From a bacterium (GTDB taxonomy: Bacteria > Planctomycetota > Planctomycetia > Kolteriales > Kolteriaceae), in the NCBI GenBank assembly GCA_019753235.1, contig JAIELF010000025.1:50097-114096 (forward strand): a stretch of DNA of 64,000 bases, given 5' to 3'. The notes under the pieces are model-generated. The model saw only the letters and a list, made by a program, of their open reading frames with translations, made no database searches and was not told the DNA's origin. The translations under genes and the position numbers were made by a program. The stretch's first letter is position 1, and every line of letters starts with the position of its first letter. This document shows positions 25,593-34,188 of the stretch, piece by piece.

Positions 25593-28265
25593 ATGCCTAA
25601 ATCGCTGGTGATCACAGAAAAGCCGAGCGTTGCTCGCGATATTGTCGCAGCACTGGGAGGTTTTCAGTCTCACGACGACGAGTATTTCGAGAACGACCAA
25701 TTCATCTGTACGTTCGCGGTCGGCCACCTGCTGGAGCTCCTCGAACCCGAGGAGATCGACGCGGTCTACAAGCGATGGACGCTCGATACTCTTCCCATTC
25801 TCCCGGCCGAATTCAAATTGAAACCCAAACAAGGTCAAAGCGATCGAATTCGAATCATTAAGAAGCTGATTCAACGGCCCGACGTGGAAACGATTGTCAA
25901 CGCTTGCGACGCCGGCCGGGAAGGCGAGCTGATTTTTCGAGAGGTCATTAAGTTCGTCGGCACGGACAAGCCGATTCGGAGGCTTTGGCTGCAGTCGATG
26001 ACCGCGGATGCCATCCGGAGAGGATTCGGCAGTTTAGAGGATGGTAAGAAGTATGAGACCCTAGGCTCGGCAGCGGAATGTCGCTCGCTGTCGGACTGGC
26101 TGATCGGGATGAACGCGTCGCGAGCATTGACGATTCGCCTACGAAGCCGAGCCAACAAAGGCGCTTGGTCAGCGGGCCGAGTCCAGACGCCGACCTTAGC
26201 GCTCTTAGTCGATCGCGAGATCGAGATCTTGGCCCATCGTCCGGAGCCATACTGGCGAGTAGTGGCAACTTTCGACGCGCCGACGCATCGGTACGAGGCA
26301 ACCTGGACCGATCCCAAGTTCGTATCCGACGAGAAGAAACCGCAGTTCAAAGCCGATCGGCTCTTCGACCAAAAACGAGCCGAGGCGATCGTCGCCGCCG
26401 CCCAGGGTCAGCCCGCCCAAGCCAGCGAAACGCGAAAACCTTCGCGAGAGACCGCGCCGCCGCTATTCGACTTGACCAGTCTGCAGCGTGAAGCGAATCG
26501 CCGATTTGGATGGTCCGCAGCCCGAACCCTACAAGCAGCGCAGCGATGCTATGAACAGCACAAGATCCTGACCTATCCTCGTACCGATTCACGATGCTTG
26601 CCCGAGGACTACCGACCGGAAGTGGACAAGGTCTTGCAGGCGTTCACCTCCGACAAAGCGATGGCCCCGCACGCCAAGTACTTGATTAAGAATGGTCGAC
26701 AGAACGAAGGTCGCGTCTTCAACAACGCCGCGGTCCGGGATCACTTTGCCATCATCCCGACGGGTCAGAGTCGAAGCCTGTCAGGCGATGACATCAAACT
26801 TTACGATCTGGTTGCCCGGCGATTTCTGTCGGCTTTCTTTCCGCCGGCCGTGTGGGAACAAGTCGAACGAACGACGGTTGTCGCCAACGAGACGTTTCAA
26901 TCGCGGGCTCGAAGTTTGCGAGAGCCCGGCTGGCGAAGTGTACTGGAACAAGATTCGGCCGACTCAAGCAATCTCCCGCCTCTGGTCGCCAATCAAGATA
27001 AGTCCGACGATGTCGTCGTGAAGACGGCCAGCATTGAAACGCAAGAGGAGGTCACCAAGCCCCCCGCTCCGATCACGGAAGCCAGGCTGCTGTCGCTGAT
27101 GGAGAATGCCGGCAAGCAAATCGAAGACGAAGAGTTGGCGGCGGTGCTTCATGAAAAGGGGCTCGGAACGCCCGCCACGCGAGCGGACATCATCGAAAAC
27201 CTCAAGAGCCGGGACTACATCGATCGGGGATTGCGCCCCACCGTCAAAGGGATGCGGCTGATCGATCTATTGCACCGCATTCGAGCGAGCCGAATCACCT
27301 CGGCCGAGCTGACCGGCGAACTCGAACTTCACCTGAACGAAGTCGAGAAGGGCGAGCGCAAGCCCGAACAGTTCATGAGCGAAATCGTCGACTACACCAA
27401 GGAACTGGTCGAAGCCACGCGAAGCTTCGATTACGACAAGATCTATCCAAACGTCGATCCGCTGGGGATCTGCCCATGTGGAAAGAACAAGCCGGTTTAC
27501 GAACGGGCATGGTTCTATCGGTGCGAAGAGGCGGCCGACGAAGCGGAAGACTGCACCTTCCGCATCTGGAAAGATAAGAACGGCCGATACATCGATCGGG
27601 AGACCGTTCGAACGTTACTCAAGGATGGCCAAACCGGCGAACTCGACGGCTTCCGCGATCGTCGCGGCAGAACTTACAAGGGCGCGCTGAAGATCGATCA
27701 AATGCAACTGGTTCTCGTACCGATAGCAGGCAGCGAGTCGGGAGGGGGTGGCGACGAACCGGTCTTCGAGGTCAATCCCGAACCGCTGGGGCCCGATCCG
27801 CTTCATCCCGAGGCGATGGTTGTCGAAACGCCGACGCATTTCATCAGCACCGAGCGACAGCGCCAGGTTTTGGCCGGCGAACGTAAGCCGACCGGGTTAG
27901 TGATTCCTCGATTGGTCTGCAAACGAGAGATCACTCGTGCCGAGGCGATCGCGTATCTGAATGCGAAAGAGACCGATTTCATCAATGATTTCATTTCTCG
28001 ATTCGGTCGGCCCTTCACCGCGAAACTGAAGATGAAGGAAGATGGTCGGCACTCGTTCGAGTTCCAACCTCGTGCCGAGGGAGCCGGCAAGGGGCGTCGC
28101 GGTCGATGGGGTAAGAAGAAGGGTCAAGCGGAAGAAGAGACGTCCAACGAAGAGACACCCGCTGCCAAAACGACGAAGAAGCAGCCCAAGGCAACAAAGA
28201 AGAAAACCAAAACCGTGAAGGTCAAAAAGAAGGCCAGCAAAAAGAAGACCAGCCCCGACGAATAA
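25593..28265 (+). CDS. topB: DNA topoisomerase III (type IA) with long Lys-rich tail
   Basis: A type IA topoisomerase of 890 residues that relaxes or decatenates DNA by single-strand passage. The Toprim domain opens KSLVITEKPSVARDIVAALG and contains DAGREGELIF (residues 107-116). The active-site Tyr328 lies in KILTYPRTDSRCLPEDY, with Arg330. Around residue 630 a four-Cys zinc-ribbon-like segment (two Cys in GICPCGKN, two more about 20 and 30 residues on) follows the core. The final 50 residues are dominated by Lys, Thr and Ala, probably for non-specific DNA binding, similar to the histone-H1-like tails of several actinobacterial and planctomycete topoisomerases. ATG at 25593 has only a weak ribosome site. 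It converges on manC. Confidence 0.93.
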   Translation: MPKSLVITEKPSVARDIVAALGGFQSHDDEYFENDQFICTFAVGHLLELLEPEEIDAVYKRWTLDTLPILPAEFKLKPKQGQSDRIRIIKKLIQRPDVETIVNACDAGREGELIFREVIKFVGTDKPIRRLWLQSMTADAIRRGFGSLEDGKKYETLGSAAECRSLSDWLIGMNASRALTIRLRSRANKGAWSAGRVQTPTLALLVDREIEILAHRPEPYWRVVATFDAPTHRYEATWTDPKFVSDEKKPQFKADRLFDQKRAEAIVAAAQGQPAQASETRKPSRETAPPLFDLTSLQREANRRFGWSAARTLQAAQRCYEQHKILTYPRTDSRCLPEDYRPEVDKVLQAFTSDKAMAPHAKYLIKNGRQNEGRVFNNAAVRDHFAIIPTGQSRSLSGDDIKLYDLVARRFLSAFFPPAVWEQVERTTVVANETFQSRARSLREPGWRSVLEQDSADSSNLPPLVANQDKSDDVVVKTASIETQEEVTKPPAPITEARLLSLMENAGKQIEDEELAAVLHEKGLGTPATRADIIENLKSRDYIDRGLRPTVKGMRLIDLLHRIRASRITSAELTGELELHLNEVEKGERKPEQFMSEIVDYTKELVEATRSFDYDKIYPNVDPLGICPCGKNKPVYERAWFYRCEEAADEAEDCTFRIWKDKNGRYIDRETVRTLLKDGQTGELDGFRDRRGRTYKGALKIDQMQLVLVPIAGSESGGGGDEPVFEVNPEPLGPDPLHPEAMVVETPTHFISTERQRQVLAGERKPTGLVIPRLVCKREITRAEAIAYLNAKETDFINDFISRFGRPFTAKLKMKEDGRHSFEFQPRAEGAGKGRRGRWGKKKGQAEEETSNEETPAAKTTKKQPKATKKKTKTVKVKKKASKKKTSPDE

Positions 28266-28301
28266 GCCGGGCTCCGGACAATCCTTCGATCAAACAAGAT
28301 A

Positions 28302-29381
28302 CTACGTAAACTGGCCGTAGCCTCGATCGGCGAGCATCTGTTGCATGGTCTTGACCGCTTGTTCATCATCGCGCCGAGCGACCAACGTCACGTCGGCCGT
28401 ATGCACGATGATGAGATTCGAGACGCCAATCGTCGCCACCAAATGATCAGGGCCCCCGACCACCACGCAATCGCTGCTCGCCAAGCCCAGATGATGACCC
28501 AGAACGAAGTTTCCTTCCGGCGTTCGCTTCTGTGTCCGCTCGAGAGCGAGCCAACTCCCGACGTCGTCCCAACGAAATGGCGTTTCGACCATCGCGACCT
28601 TCGGGGCTTTCTCCATCACGGCATAGTCGATCGACCTCTTTTCCAAAGGACCATATTCCGCTTCAAACACCTCGTTCTGACGAGGAGTCCCCCAGGCATC
28701 GGCAATTCGGCTGGCCGCTTGACGAAGTTTAGGCACATGCTGCTCAAGCTGCGCCAAAATGGTCGAAGCAGTCCAAACGAAGATTCCTGAATTCCAGAAG
28801 TACTCGCCGCTCTCCAAGAATTTCTCGGCGACTTGCTGGGTCGGTTTCTCATGAAAGCTGCGCAAATGAAAGACACGAACGCCATCGATCTGGCCCGCTT
28901 GATCGGCCCGGCGAAGATAGCCGTACCCGGTGGCGGCGTAGGCCGGTGGAATTCCGAAAGTCACAAGTGCATCCGGTTCGCGATCGAGATGTGCTTCCGC
29001 CGCCCGGACGGCTGCATGAAATCGTTCCGTCGGTTCGATGAGATGGTCGGCCGCCAAGACCACCATCCGACCGTTCGAATCCTTTCTCGCCACCAACTCG
29101 GCGGCCAGCGCGATGCACGCGGCCGTGTCGCGACCCGCTGGTTCGCCAACGATGTTGTCCAGTGGCAGCGATGACAATTGTTCGGCCGTCCGATCGACAT
29201 GTTGTTTGTTGGTGACGATGAGAACTTGATCGTTTCCAACCAGCCCAGCAATTCGGTCGAATGCCTGCTGCAATAGCGTTCGCTCGCCGTGCAGGTGGAG
29301 AAACTGTTTCGGCAACGCTTGTCGACTCAACGGCCAAAACCGAGTTCCACTTCCGCCAGCCATGATGATCGCGTGCAGCAT
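28302..29381 (-). CDS. manC: Mannose-1-phosphate guanylyltransferase
   Basis: A 359-residue nucleotidyltransferase producing GDP-mannose from GTP and mannose-1-phosphate. The signature IIMAGGSGTRFWPLSRQALPK begins at residue 5, followed by KQFL and the family's NSGIFVWTASTILAQL (product-binding) and DDVGSWLAL segments. It is the single-domain form with no fused phosphomannose isomerase. ATG at 29381 has AAGGA at good spacing. Its product is the substrate of the GDP-mannose dehydratase encoded at 4122-5102. The HAD phosphatase/mutase gene lies 134 bp upstream in the same direction and could be part of the same sugar-phosphate metabolism. Confidence 0.93.
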   Translation of the reverse strand: MLHAIIMAGGSGTRFWPLSRQALPKQFLHLHGERTLLQQAFDRIAGLVGNDQVLIVTNKQHVDRTAEQLSSLPLDNIVGEPAGRDTAACIALAAELVARKDSNGRMVVLAADHLIEPTERFHAAVRAAEAHLDREPDALVTFGIPPAYAATGYGYLRRADQAGQIDGVRVFHLRSFHEKPTQQVAEKFLESGEYFWNSGIFVWTASTILAQLEQHVPKLRQAASRIADAWGTPRQNEVFEAEYGPLEKRSIDYAVMEKAPKVAMVETPFRWDDVGSWLALERTQKRTPEGNFVLGHHLGLASSDCVVVGGPDHLVATIGVSNLIIVHTADVTLVARRDDEQAVKTMQQMLADRGYGQFT

Positions 29382-29515
29382 CGGATCAATCCTTTTTTGA
29401 GGTCGCTTGTCCGCGGGAGCCCCGTGTTCTTCCCCATCGAACGTCGCCCGCGACGTTCGGCCACGCCGACCAAGTTTTGTCGCATGACCCTCGGCATCGC
29501 TTGCGGGGGAACTCC

Positions 29516-30178
29516 CTAATTCTTCAACATGTCCAGGATCTGGGCGACATTATCAAAAACAGCATCGGCCACTTGCAGTTCTTCGGCAGGGTGCGTCGTG
29601 GCGACGGCGAGAACTCTCATGCCGGCTCGCTGGCCCGCTTCGATGCCATGCAACGAGTCTTCAATGACCCACGCTCGAGCAGGCTCGACCCCTAAAAGTT
29701 CCGCCGCCGTCAGATAAATCTCGGGATGGGGTTTATGGTGCGTCACATCTTCCGAGGCCAAATACGTTCCGAAGTGATCGATCAGCCCCGACGAGCGAAG
29801 AATCTGCTCGACATTCGCCTTCGGTGCCGACGAGGCCACCGCTCGGCCAATTCCACGCGACCGCAGCCAATCGACCAGATCGGCAACACCTCGCATCAAT
29901 TCGATCTGCCCATCGATCAACTGTCGGTAACGGGCTTCCTTCCAGTCGGCATGCTCTCGGATCTCGTCCTCGGGAAGTGGACGACCGAAAAGCTTGGGGA
30001 TCAATTTGCGATTTTCCATACCGAACATGGTTTTGAACTGCTCGGCCGAGAGGTTGATATCGTGCCGACGGGCGAGTTCTTGAAACGCGAGTAGGTGCAT
30101 GGGCTGTGTGTCGCAAAGGACACCGTCCATGTCGAAGAGGATCGCTGCCGGCATCTGGTCGAGTGGAAATCGTTTCAT
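29516..30178 (-). CDS. HAD-family hydrolase (beta-phosphoglucomutase-like)
   Basis: A 220-residue haloacid-dehalogenase superfamily protein. Motif I is ILFDMDGVLCDTQ with the nucleophile and acid Asp in DMD; motif II is the Ser in VASSAPKANVEQ; motif III Lys and motif IV are in THHKPHPEIYLTAAELLG and AWVIEDSLHGIEAGQRAGM. The helical cap after motif I (residues 25-85) places it in the subfamily of beta-phosphoglucomutases and sugar-phosphate phosphatases. ATG at 30178 follows GGGTGG. It is divergent from the small secreted protein across 348 bp. The substrate is not predictable; a role in sugar-phosphate turnover alongside manC is inference. Confidence 0.9.
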   Translation of the reverse strand: MKRFPLDQMPAAILFDMDGVLCDTQPMHLLAFQELARRHDINLSAEQFKTMFGMENRKLIPKLFGRPLPEDEIREHADWKEARYRQLIDGQIELMRGVADLVDWLRSRGIGRAVASSAPKANVEQILRSSGLIDHFGTYLASEDVTHHKPHPEIYLTAAELLGVEPARAWVIEDSLHGIEAGQRAGMRVLAVATTHPAEELQVADAVFDNVAQILDMLKN

Positions 30179-30526
30179 CCACCCGTTGTACGTCTGGGCC
30201 CCGACCTGGCTCGCTTAGATCGTTGCGCGGCAAAATATCGTGCAAGCTTCACAGTGAACCGGTCGGAAAGAGAGGCTGTCCAAACCGATCGCGCGCTGAC
30301 GATTTCCCTGCGGATCGAAAGCCCGCTGTTTGATAGAAGAGGGCTCCGGGTCGTGTCGGCAGACGGGTCCAGAAGGTTGCTACGATCGACACAATCGTCA
30401 TAACCATCAGAGCCAATGTAAGTTACCCAATCCAACAAATACTTAACTTCCTCGACTTCCGCAAAGGTGCGACGTACCATTTATCTGGAACAACCCGAAC
30501 AAGAACGAGCATCAAGGAGTCCCGCG
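30179..30526. other. Divergent intergenic region upstream of HAD hydrolase and small secreted protein
   Basis: A 348-bp region that must carry promoters for both neighbours. An open frame on the minus strand (30175-30480) runs through it and into the HAD start, but its translation is not family-like and lacks a ribosome site. AAGGAG for the rightward gene lies at its end, just before GTG 30527. No other structure was identified. Confidence 0.45.
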
Positions 30527-30928
30527 GTGAATTCTCAGCGAATGCTTTGGTCTGGTCTGTTGGCGTTAGTTTTGATGGGGGCCATGGCCGAGGGGGCTTC
30601 GGCCCAGGTCTTCGTCGCCCCAGCGCCGGTCACTTCTTTCTTCGTGCCGGCAGCGCCGGTCGTGGCGACTCCGGTCATGGTCGCCCCGGCGGTCTCCTAT
30701 TACACGGTCCCCGCCTTCGCGCCGGCACCGGTGATGGCGGCTCCTGTTTCCTTTTTCACGCCGGCCGTGCCGGTCGCCCCGGTGGCGGCCCCCGTGCCCG
30801 CGATCTCGTCGGTTCCTGCAACGGTCGGCTTTTTCAATCCGGTCGCGGTCCCTTACAACTACCGCGTCAGCCGAGGTCTTTTCGGCCGAACCATCATTCG
30901 AACTCCGTTCTCCGTGACGCGATTCTAA
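30527..30928 (+). CDS. Small secreted Ala/Pro/Val-rich protein
   Basis: A 133-residue exported protein with a classical signal peptide (LLALVLMGAMAEGASA) and probable cleavage after ASA, before QVFVAPAPV. The mature part is low-complexity, built of imperfect F-x-P-A-x-P-V and P-V-x-A-P repeats, and ends in a basic segment VSRGLFGRTIIRTPFSVTRF. No catalytic motif is visible, so a structural or surface role is conceivable. GTG at 30527 has AAGGAG seven bases upstream; a longer frame from 30467 would precede the signal peptide with 20 charged residues and is unlikely. It is followed by a clear intrinsic terminator, so it is probably monocistronic and well expressed. Confidence 0.75.
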   Translation: MNSQRMLWSGLLALVLMGAMAEGASAQVFVAPAPVTSFFVPAAPVVATPVMVAPAVSYYTVPAFAPAPVMAAPVSFFTPAVPVAPVAAPVPAISSVPATVGFFNPVAVPYNYRVSRGLFGRTIIRTPFSVTRF

Positions 30929-30980
30929 ACGGGCGGGCCGATCGACCGATCTTGTTCGGGTAGCTCCAACCGAATTGAAC

Positions 30981-31015
30981 TCAGCCACTGGTATCCCGGT
31001 GGCTGATGTCGTTTT
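30981..31015 (+). terminator. Rho-independent terminator after the small secreted protein gene
   Basis: The arms TCAGCCACTGG (30981-30991) and CCGGTGGCTGA (30996-31006) pair over 11 bp with one T-G wobble and a four-base loop. They are followed by TGTCGTTTT. It sits 53 bp after the stop of the small secreted protein gene. Confidence 0.8.
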
Positions 31016-31160
31016 GGCATAGGGGCTCGCTACAACAAGGACGTCGAAACAAGAACGGACGAGGGGCCAAACGCAAGGGGCAAAGACACAATCGCTCGTT
31101 AAAGAGACCGTGCCCGCGCGGTTTTAAAAGAGGAGTGATCGAGTGAAGAGAGGGGGACTC

Positions 31161-31985
31161 ATGAAAAGCTCACGTTGGCGCGTTGGAGCGGTCTCTTACC
31201 TCAACACCAAGCCGTTGATCCGACATCTGACCGATTTGGCCCCCGCAATCGACCTGATTCTCGAAGTCCCTAGCCGACTGGCCAGCGATCTTTCTGCAGG
31301 AAAGCTCGACGTTGGTTTGATCCCGTCGATTGAATTCTTTCGGGGTCAAAACTACACCATTCTCCCGGGGGCAAGCATCTCATCGTTCGGCCCAGTGATG
31401 AGCGTTAAGCTCTGTAGCCGAGTTCCCTTTGGAAAGATTCAATCGGTCGCCCTTGATGAAGGCTCGCGGACCAGCATCGCCCTGATGACGATTTTGCTTC
31501 GACATCTATTTCAAGTTCGTCCCGAGACGGTACCGTTCCCTCTTCGCCAAGGCGCGAAAGAGATGACGACCGATGCCTGTTTGATCATCGGCGACCGGGC
31601 GATGAAGGTTCCCGATGGGGAGTACCCTTTTACGCTTGATCTTGGCTACGAATGGTCGCGTTGGACGGGGCTTCCCTTTGTCTTTGCCTTCTGGAGTGTT
31701 CGGTCAGGTGTGGAACTCCCGGAGTCGGTGATGGAGGCATTTGTTCAAGCGAAAGAGGCCGGTCGACGCGAGATCGGGGCGATCGTCGCGATCGAGTCGC
31801 AACGCTTGGGTATCGACGAAGCTCGGTGCCGTCACTATCTCGAAAATGTGATTCGCCATGATTTTGGCCCCCCCGAGTTGGCGGGGCTGGAAAAGTTTTA
31901 TGAGTTGGCTCGCGAAGAGGGCCTTGCCCCCGAAGGAGTGCAGTGTGTCTTCCACGGTTCGGGAAATCTTGCAGAGAGCCGCTGA
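31161..31985 (+). CDS. mqnA: Chorismate dehydratase, futalosine pathway of menaquinone synthesis
   Basis: MqnA converts chorismate to 3-[(1-carboxyvinyl)oxy]benzoate, the first step of the futalosine route to menaquinone. The N-terminus WRVGAVSYLNTKPLIRHL is the family signature. It continues with LSAGKLDVGLIPSIEFFRG and a periplasmic-binding-protein-like fold in which residues after VALDEGSRTSIALM form the substrate cleft. At 274 residues it is the usual length. ATG at 31161 follows AGAGGGGGACTC; an upstream in-frame start at 31143 is less likely. The end overlaps the start of mqnC by 41 bp, indicating coupled translation. The quinone produced would feed the ACIII/caa3 chain at 37-51 kb. Confidence 0.93.
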   Translation: MKSSRWRVGAVSYLNTKPLIRHLTDLAPAIDLILEVPSRLASDLSAGKLDVGLIPSIEFFRGQNYTILPGASISSFGPVMSVKLCSRVPFGKIQSVALDEGSRTSIALMTILLRHLFQVRPETVPFPLRQGAKEMTTDACLIIGDRAMKVPDGEYPFTLDLGYEWSRWTGLPFVFAFWSVRSGVELPESVMEAFVQAKEAGRREIGAIVAIESQRLGIDEARCRHYLENVIRHDFGPPELAGLEKFYELAREEGLAPEGVQCVFHGSGNLAESR

Positions 31986-33069
31986 CGGCAATCGCATCAG
32001 CCCTGCGGAATGTCTCACTCTCTTCGAGCAAGGTCGCTTGTTGGAATTGGGCAAAGCGGCCCAAGCGATAACGCTACGCAAACACCCGGAAAACTATCGC
32101 ACATTCAACATCGACCGCAACATCAACTACTCGAATGTTTGCGCTGCCGTCTGTGATTTCTGCGCTTTCTACCGGAAGAGAAACGATCCCGACGCGTACG
32201 TCCTCGATCGCGAGACGCTTTACCAAAAGATCGAAGAAACGATTGCGGTGGGTGGCGATCAAATACTGATGCAAGGAGGCCTGCACCCAGAGTTCAAGCT
32301 CGAGTGGTACGAAGAGTTGCTTCGCGATTTGAAACAACGATTTCCGCAGGTCAACCTGCACGCCTTCAGCCCGCCGGAAATCTGGTTCTTCCACAAGCTC
32401 AACAAGATTCCGCTGCAAGAAGTTCTCCTTCGATTGAAGACCGCGGGTTTAGGAAGTTTGCCCGGTGGCGGCGGAGAGATCCTGGCCGATCGGGTTCGCA
32501 AGGCGATGACGAAGAACAAATGTCTTTCCGACGAGTGGCTCGAAGTCATGAGAGTCGCTCATCAGATCGGCCTCCGTTCGAGTGCCACCATGATGTTTGG
32601 CCACATTGAAACTCTTGCCGAACGGGTCGAACATCTTGACAGACTCCGCCAACTCCAGGATGAGACCGGCGGTTTCACCGCATTCATTTGTTGGACGTTC
32701 CAATCCGAGAATACCGCGATGGCCGACGTCCCGACGGTCGGTTCGCACGAGTACCTTCGGACACAGGCGATCTGTCGAATCTATCTCGATAACTTCGACA
32801 ATGTTCAGTCCTCTTGGGTGACCCAGGGAGCCAAGATCGGGCAGACCGCTCTCTTTTTCGGCGCCAACGACATGGGAAGCTTGATGCTCGAAGAAAACGT
32901 CGTCTCGCAAGCAGGGACCGTCCATCAACTCTCGTTGGATGAAATCAAAAGGAGCATTCGCGAGCTCGGCTACGAACCGAGGCAGCGCAACGTTCATTAC
33001 CAACTGATTGATCCGCCGATCAAAGAACGCCCTGCTCCGCCGATCACGTCCCTGCCGATCGTCGGTTAA
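31945..33069 (+). CDS. mqnC: Cyclic dehypoxanthinyl futalosine synthase (radical SAM)
   Basis: MqnC is a radical SAM enzyme that cyclises dehypoxanthinylfutalosine in menaquinone synthesis. The [4Fe-4S] ligands are Cys66, Cys70 and Cys73 in SNVCAAVCDFCAFYRKRN (C-x3-C-x2-C). Other family segments are ILMQGGLHPEFKLEWY, LPGGGGEILADRVR and SSATMMFGHIETLAERVEHL. GTG at 31945 has AAGGAG six bases upstream and gives a 374-residue protein of standard length. It overlaps mqnA. The other pathway genes (mqnB, mqnD, mqnE) are not in the window, which is common because they are scattered in planctomycetes. Confidence 0.94.
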   Translation: MSSTVREILQRAADGNRISPAECLTLFEQGRLLELGKAAQAITLRKHPENYRTFNIDRNINYSNVCAAVCDFCAFYRKRNDPDAYVLDRETLYQKIEETIAVGGDQILMQGGLHPEFKLEWYEELLRDLKQRFPQVNLHAFSPPEIWFFHKLNKIPLQEVLLRLKTAGLGSLPGGGGEILADRVRKAMTKNKCLSDEWLEVMRVAHQIGLRSSATMMFGHIETLAERVEHLDRLRQLQDETGGFTAFICWTFQSENTAMADVPTVGSHEYLRTQAICRIYLDNFDNVQSSWVTQGAKIGQTALFFGANDMGSLMLEENVVSQAGTVHQLSLDEIKRSIRELGYEPRQRNVHYQLIDPPIKERPAPPITSLPIVG

Positions 33070-33215
33070 CTTTGGATCATTTTGGTTCGCTTTTCGAGCA
33101 GAGTGAGATCCCGCGTCATTGGTAGGGTCGATCCTCCTTGGGTCTGCTAAGCTTTTACGTCGAAGGAACGGGCTCCGCAGAAAGCGACCCGCCTCGGCCA
33201 CTCACGGAACGACGA

Positions 33216-33974
33216 ATGATCGTTGTCGACAATCTCACGAAAGCATTCCGCGATGCTCGGGGCATTGAAACCCGAGCGGTCGACCGCGTCTCGTTTCAAT
33301 GTTTCCCCGGTGAAATTTTCGGCCTACTGGGTCTGAACGGGGCCGGCAAAACAACCACCATGCGAATGATCAGCACCGTCTTACGGCCAACGTCTGGGAC
33401 GGCGATCGTTGCCGGGCACGACGTTCGCCACGAACCGACGATGGTCCGAAAGAAGATCGGCTTTCTATCAGGAAGCACCGCTTTGTATGACCGGATGTCG
33501 GCATGGGAGCACGTCGAGTATTTCGGAAAGCTTTACGAGATCCCGACCGACGAGCTTAAGCAGCGGATGGAGAACCTCTTCGAATCGCTGCAGATGAATC
33601 ACTTCCGTGACATCCTAGTGTCAAAGATGTCGACCGGAATGAAACAGAAAGTGTCGATCGCCCGGGCCCTTGTGCATGATCCCCCCGTGCTGGTCTTCGA
33701 TGAACCGACCAGCGGACTCGACGTTCTGGTTCAAAGAGCGGTCCTCGAACAGATCGCAAAGCTGCGCGACGCGGGAAAATGCATCCTCTTCTCGACGCAC
33801 ATCATGCGCGAGGTAGAAAAGCTTTGCGATCGTATCGGCATCATCCATCAGGGGCGAATGCTATGCCTGGGTACTCTTCGCGAAATCCTCAATGATCATC
33901 CCGGTGAGGATCTGGAAGAGGCCTTCTTTCATCTGGTCTCGCCGACACTGGCCCACGAGCCCGATTCCCAATAG
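33216..33974 (+). CDS. ABC transporter ATP-binding protein (NatA-like)
   Basis: A 252-residue ABC ATPase with all motifs: Walker [13 protein letters not shown], signature [15 protein letters not shown], Walker [13 protein letters not shown] and switch His in [11 protein letters not shown]. The sequence type, including [15 protein letters not shown] and [13 protein letters not shown], is that of NatA and related drug/sodium exporters. ATG at 33216 is preceded by GGAACGACGA. No membrane partner (NatB/ABC-2 permease) lies upstream or downstream; the next gene is a ceramidase-like protein. So the ATPase either works with a permease encoded elsewhere or lost its partner. Confidence 0.93.
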   Translation: MIVVDNLTKAFRDARGIETRAVDRVSFQCFPGEIFGLLGLNGAGKTTTMRMISTVLRPTSGTAIVAGHDVRHEPTMVRKKIGFLSGSTALYDRMSAWEHVEYFGKLYEIPTDELKQRMENLFESLQMNHFRDILVSKMSTGMKQKVSIARALVHDPPVLVFDEPTSGLDVLVQRAVLEQIAKLRDAGKCILFSTHIMREVEKLCDRIGIIHQGRMLCLGTLREILNDHPGEDLEEAFFHLVSPTLAHEPDSQ

Positions 33975-34009
33975 CAGCAACTCGGTTAAAGCGTTAACCC
34001 GATTCAGCG

Positions 34010-34035
34010 AGAGGGGCTTTTGATCTCCCTCTTTG
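34010..34035 (+). terminator. Possible weak terminator after the ABC ATPase gene
   Basis: AGAGGG and CCCTCT flank an 11-base T-rich loop and are followed by TTGCTT. A further imperfect hairpin TCGGTTAA/TTAACCCGA lies about 20 bp before it. The T-run is short, so this is only a candidate. Confidence 0.35.
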
Positions 34036-34188
34036 CTTCAGCCATTTCAAAGGAAATCGGCCTTGCCCTGTTTGCCGCTCCTGGCCATACGATCGTTCAA
34101 ACTCGGAGTCCCAACTCTTGATCGACCGATGAAGTTCCGATGCCAACGAGGGATGTTCGCGTAAAAACCGCAGGTAGCCCGATCGACG

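Noticed and set aside
30175..30480. 101-codon minus-strand frame overlapping the HAD start
   Set aside because: No convincing ribosome site or homology pattern, and it overlaps a well-supported start.
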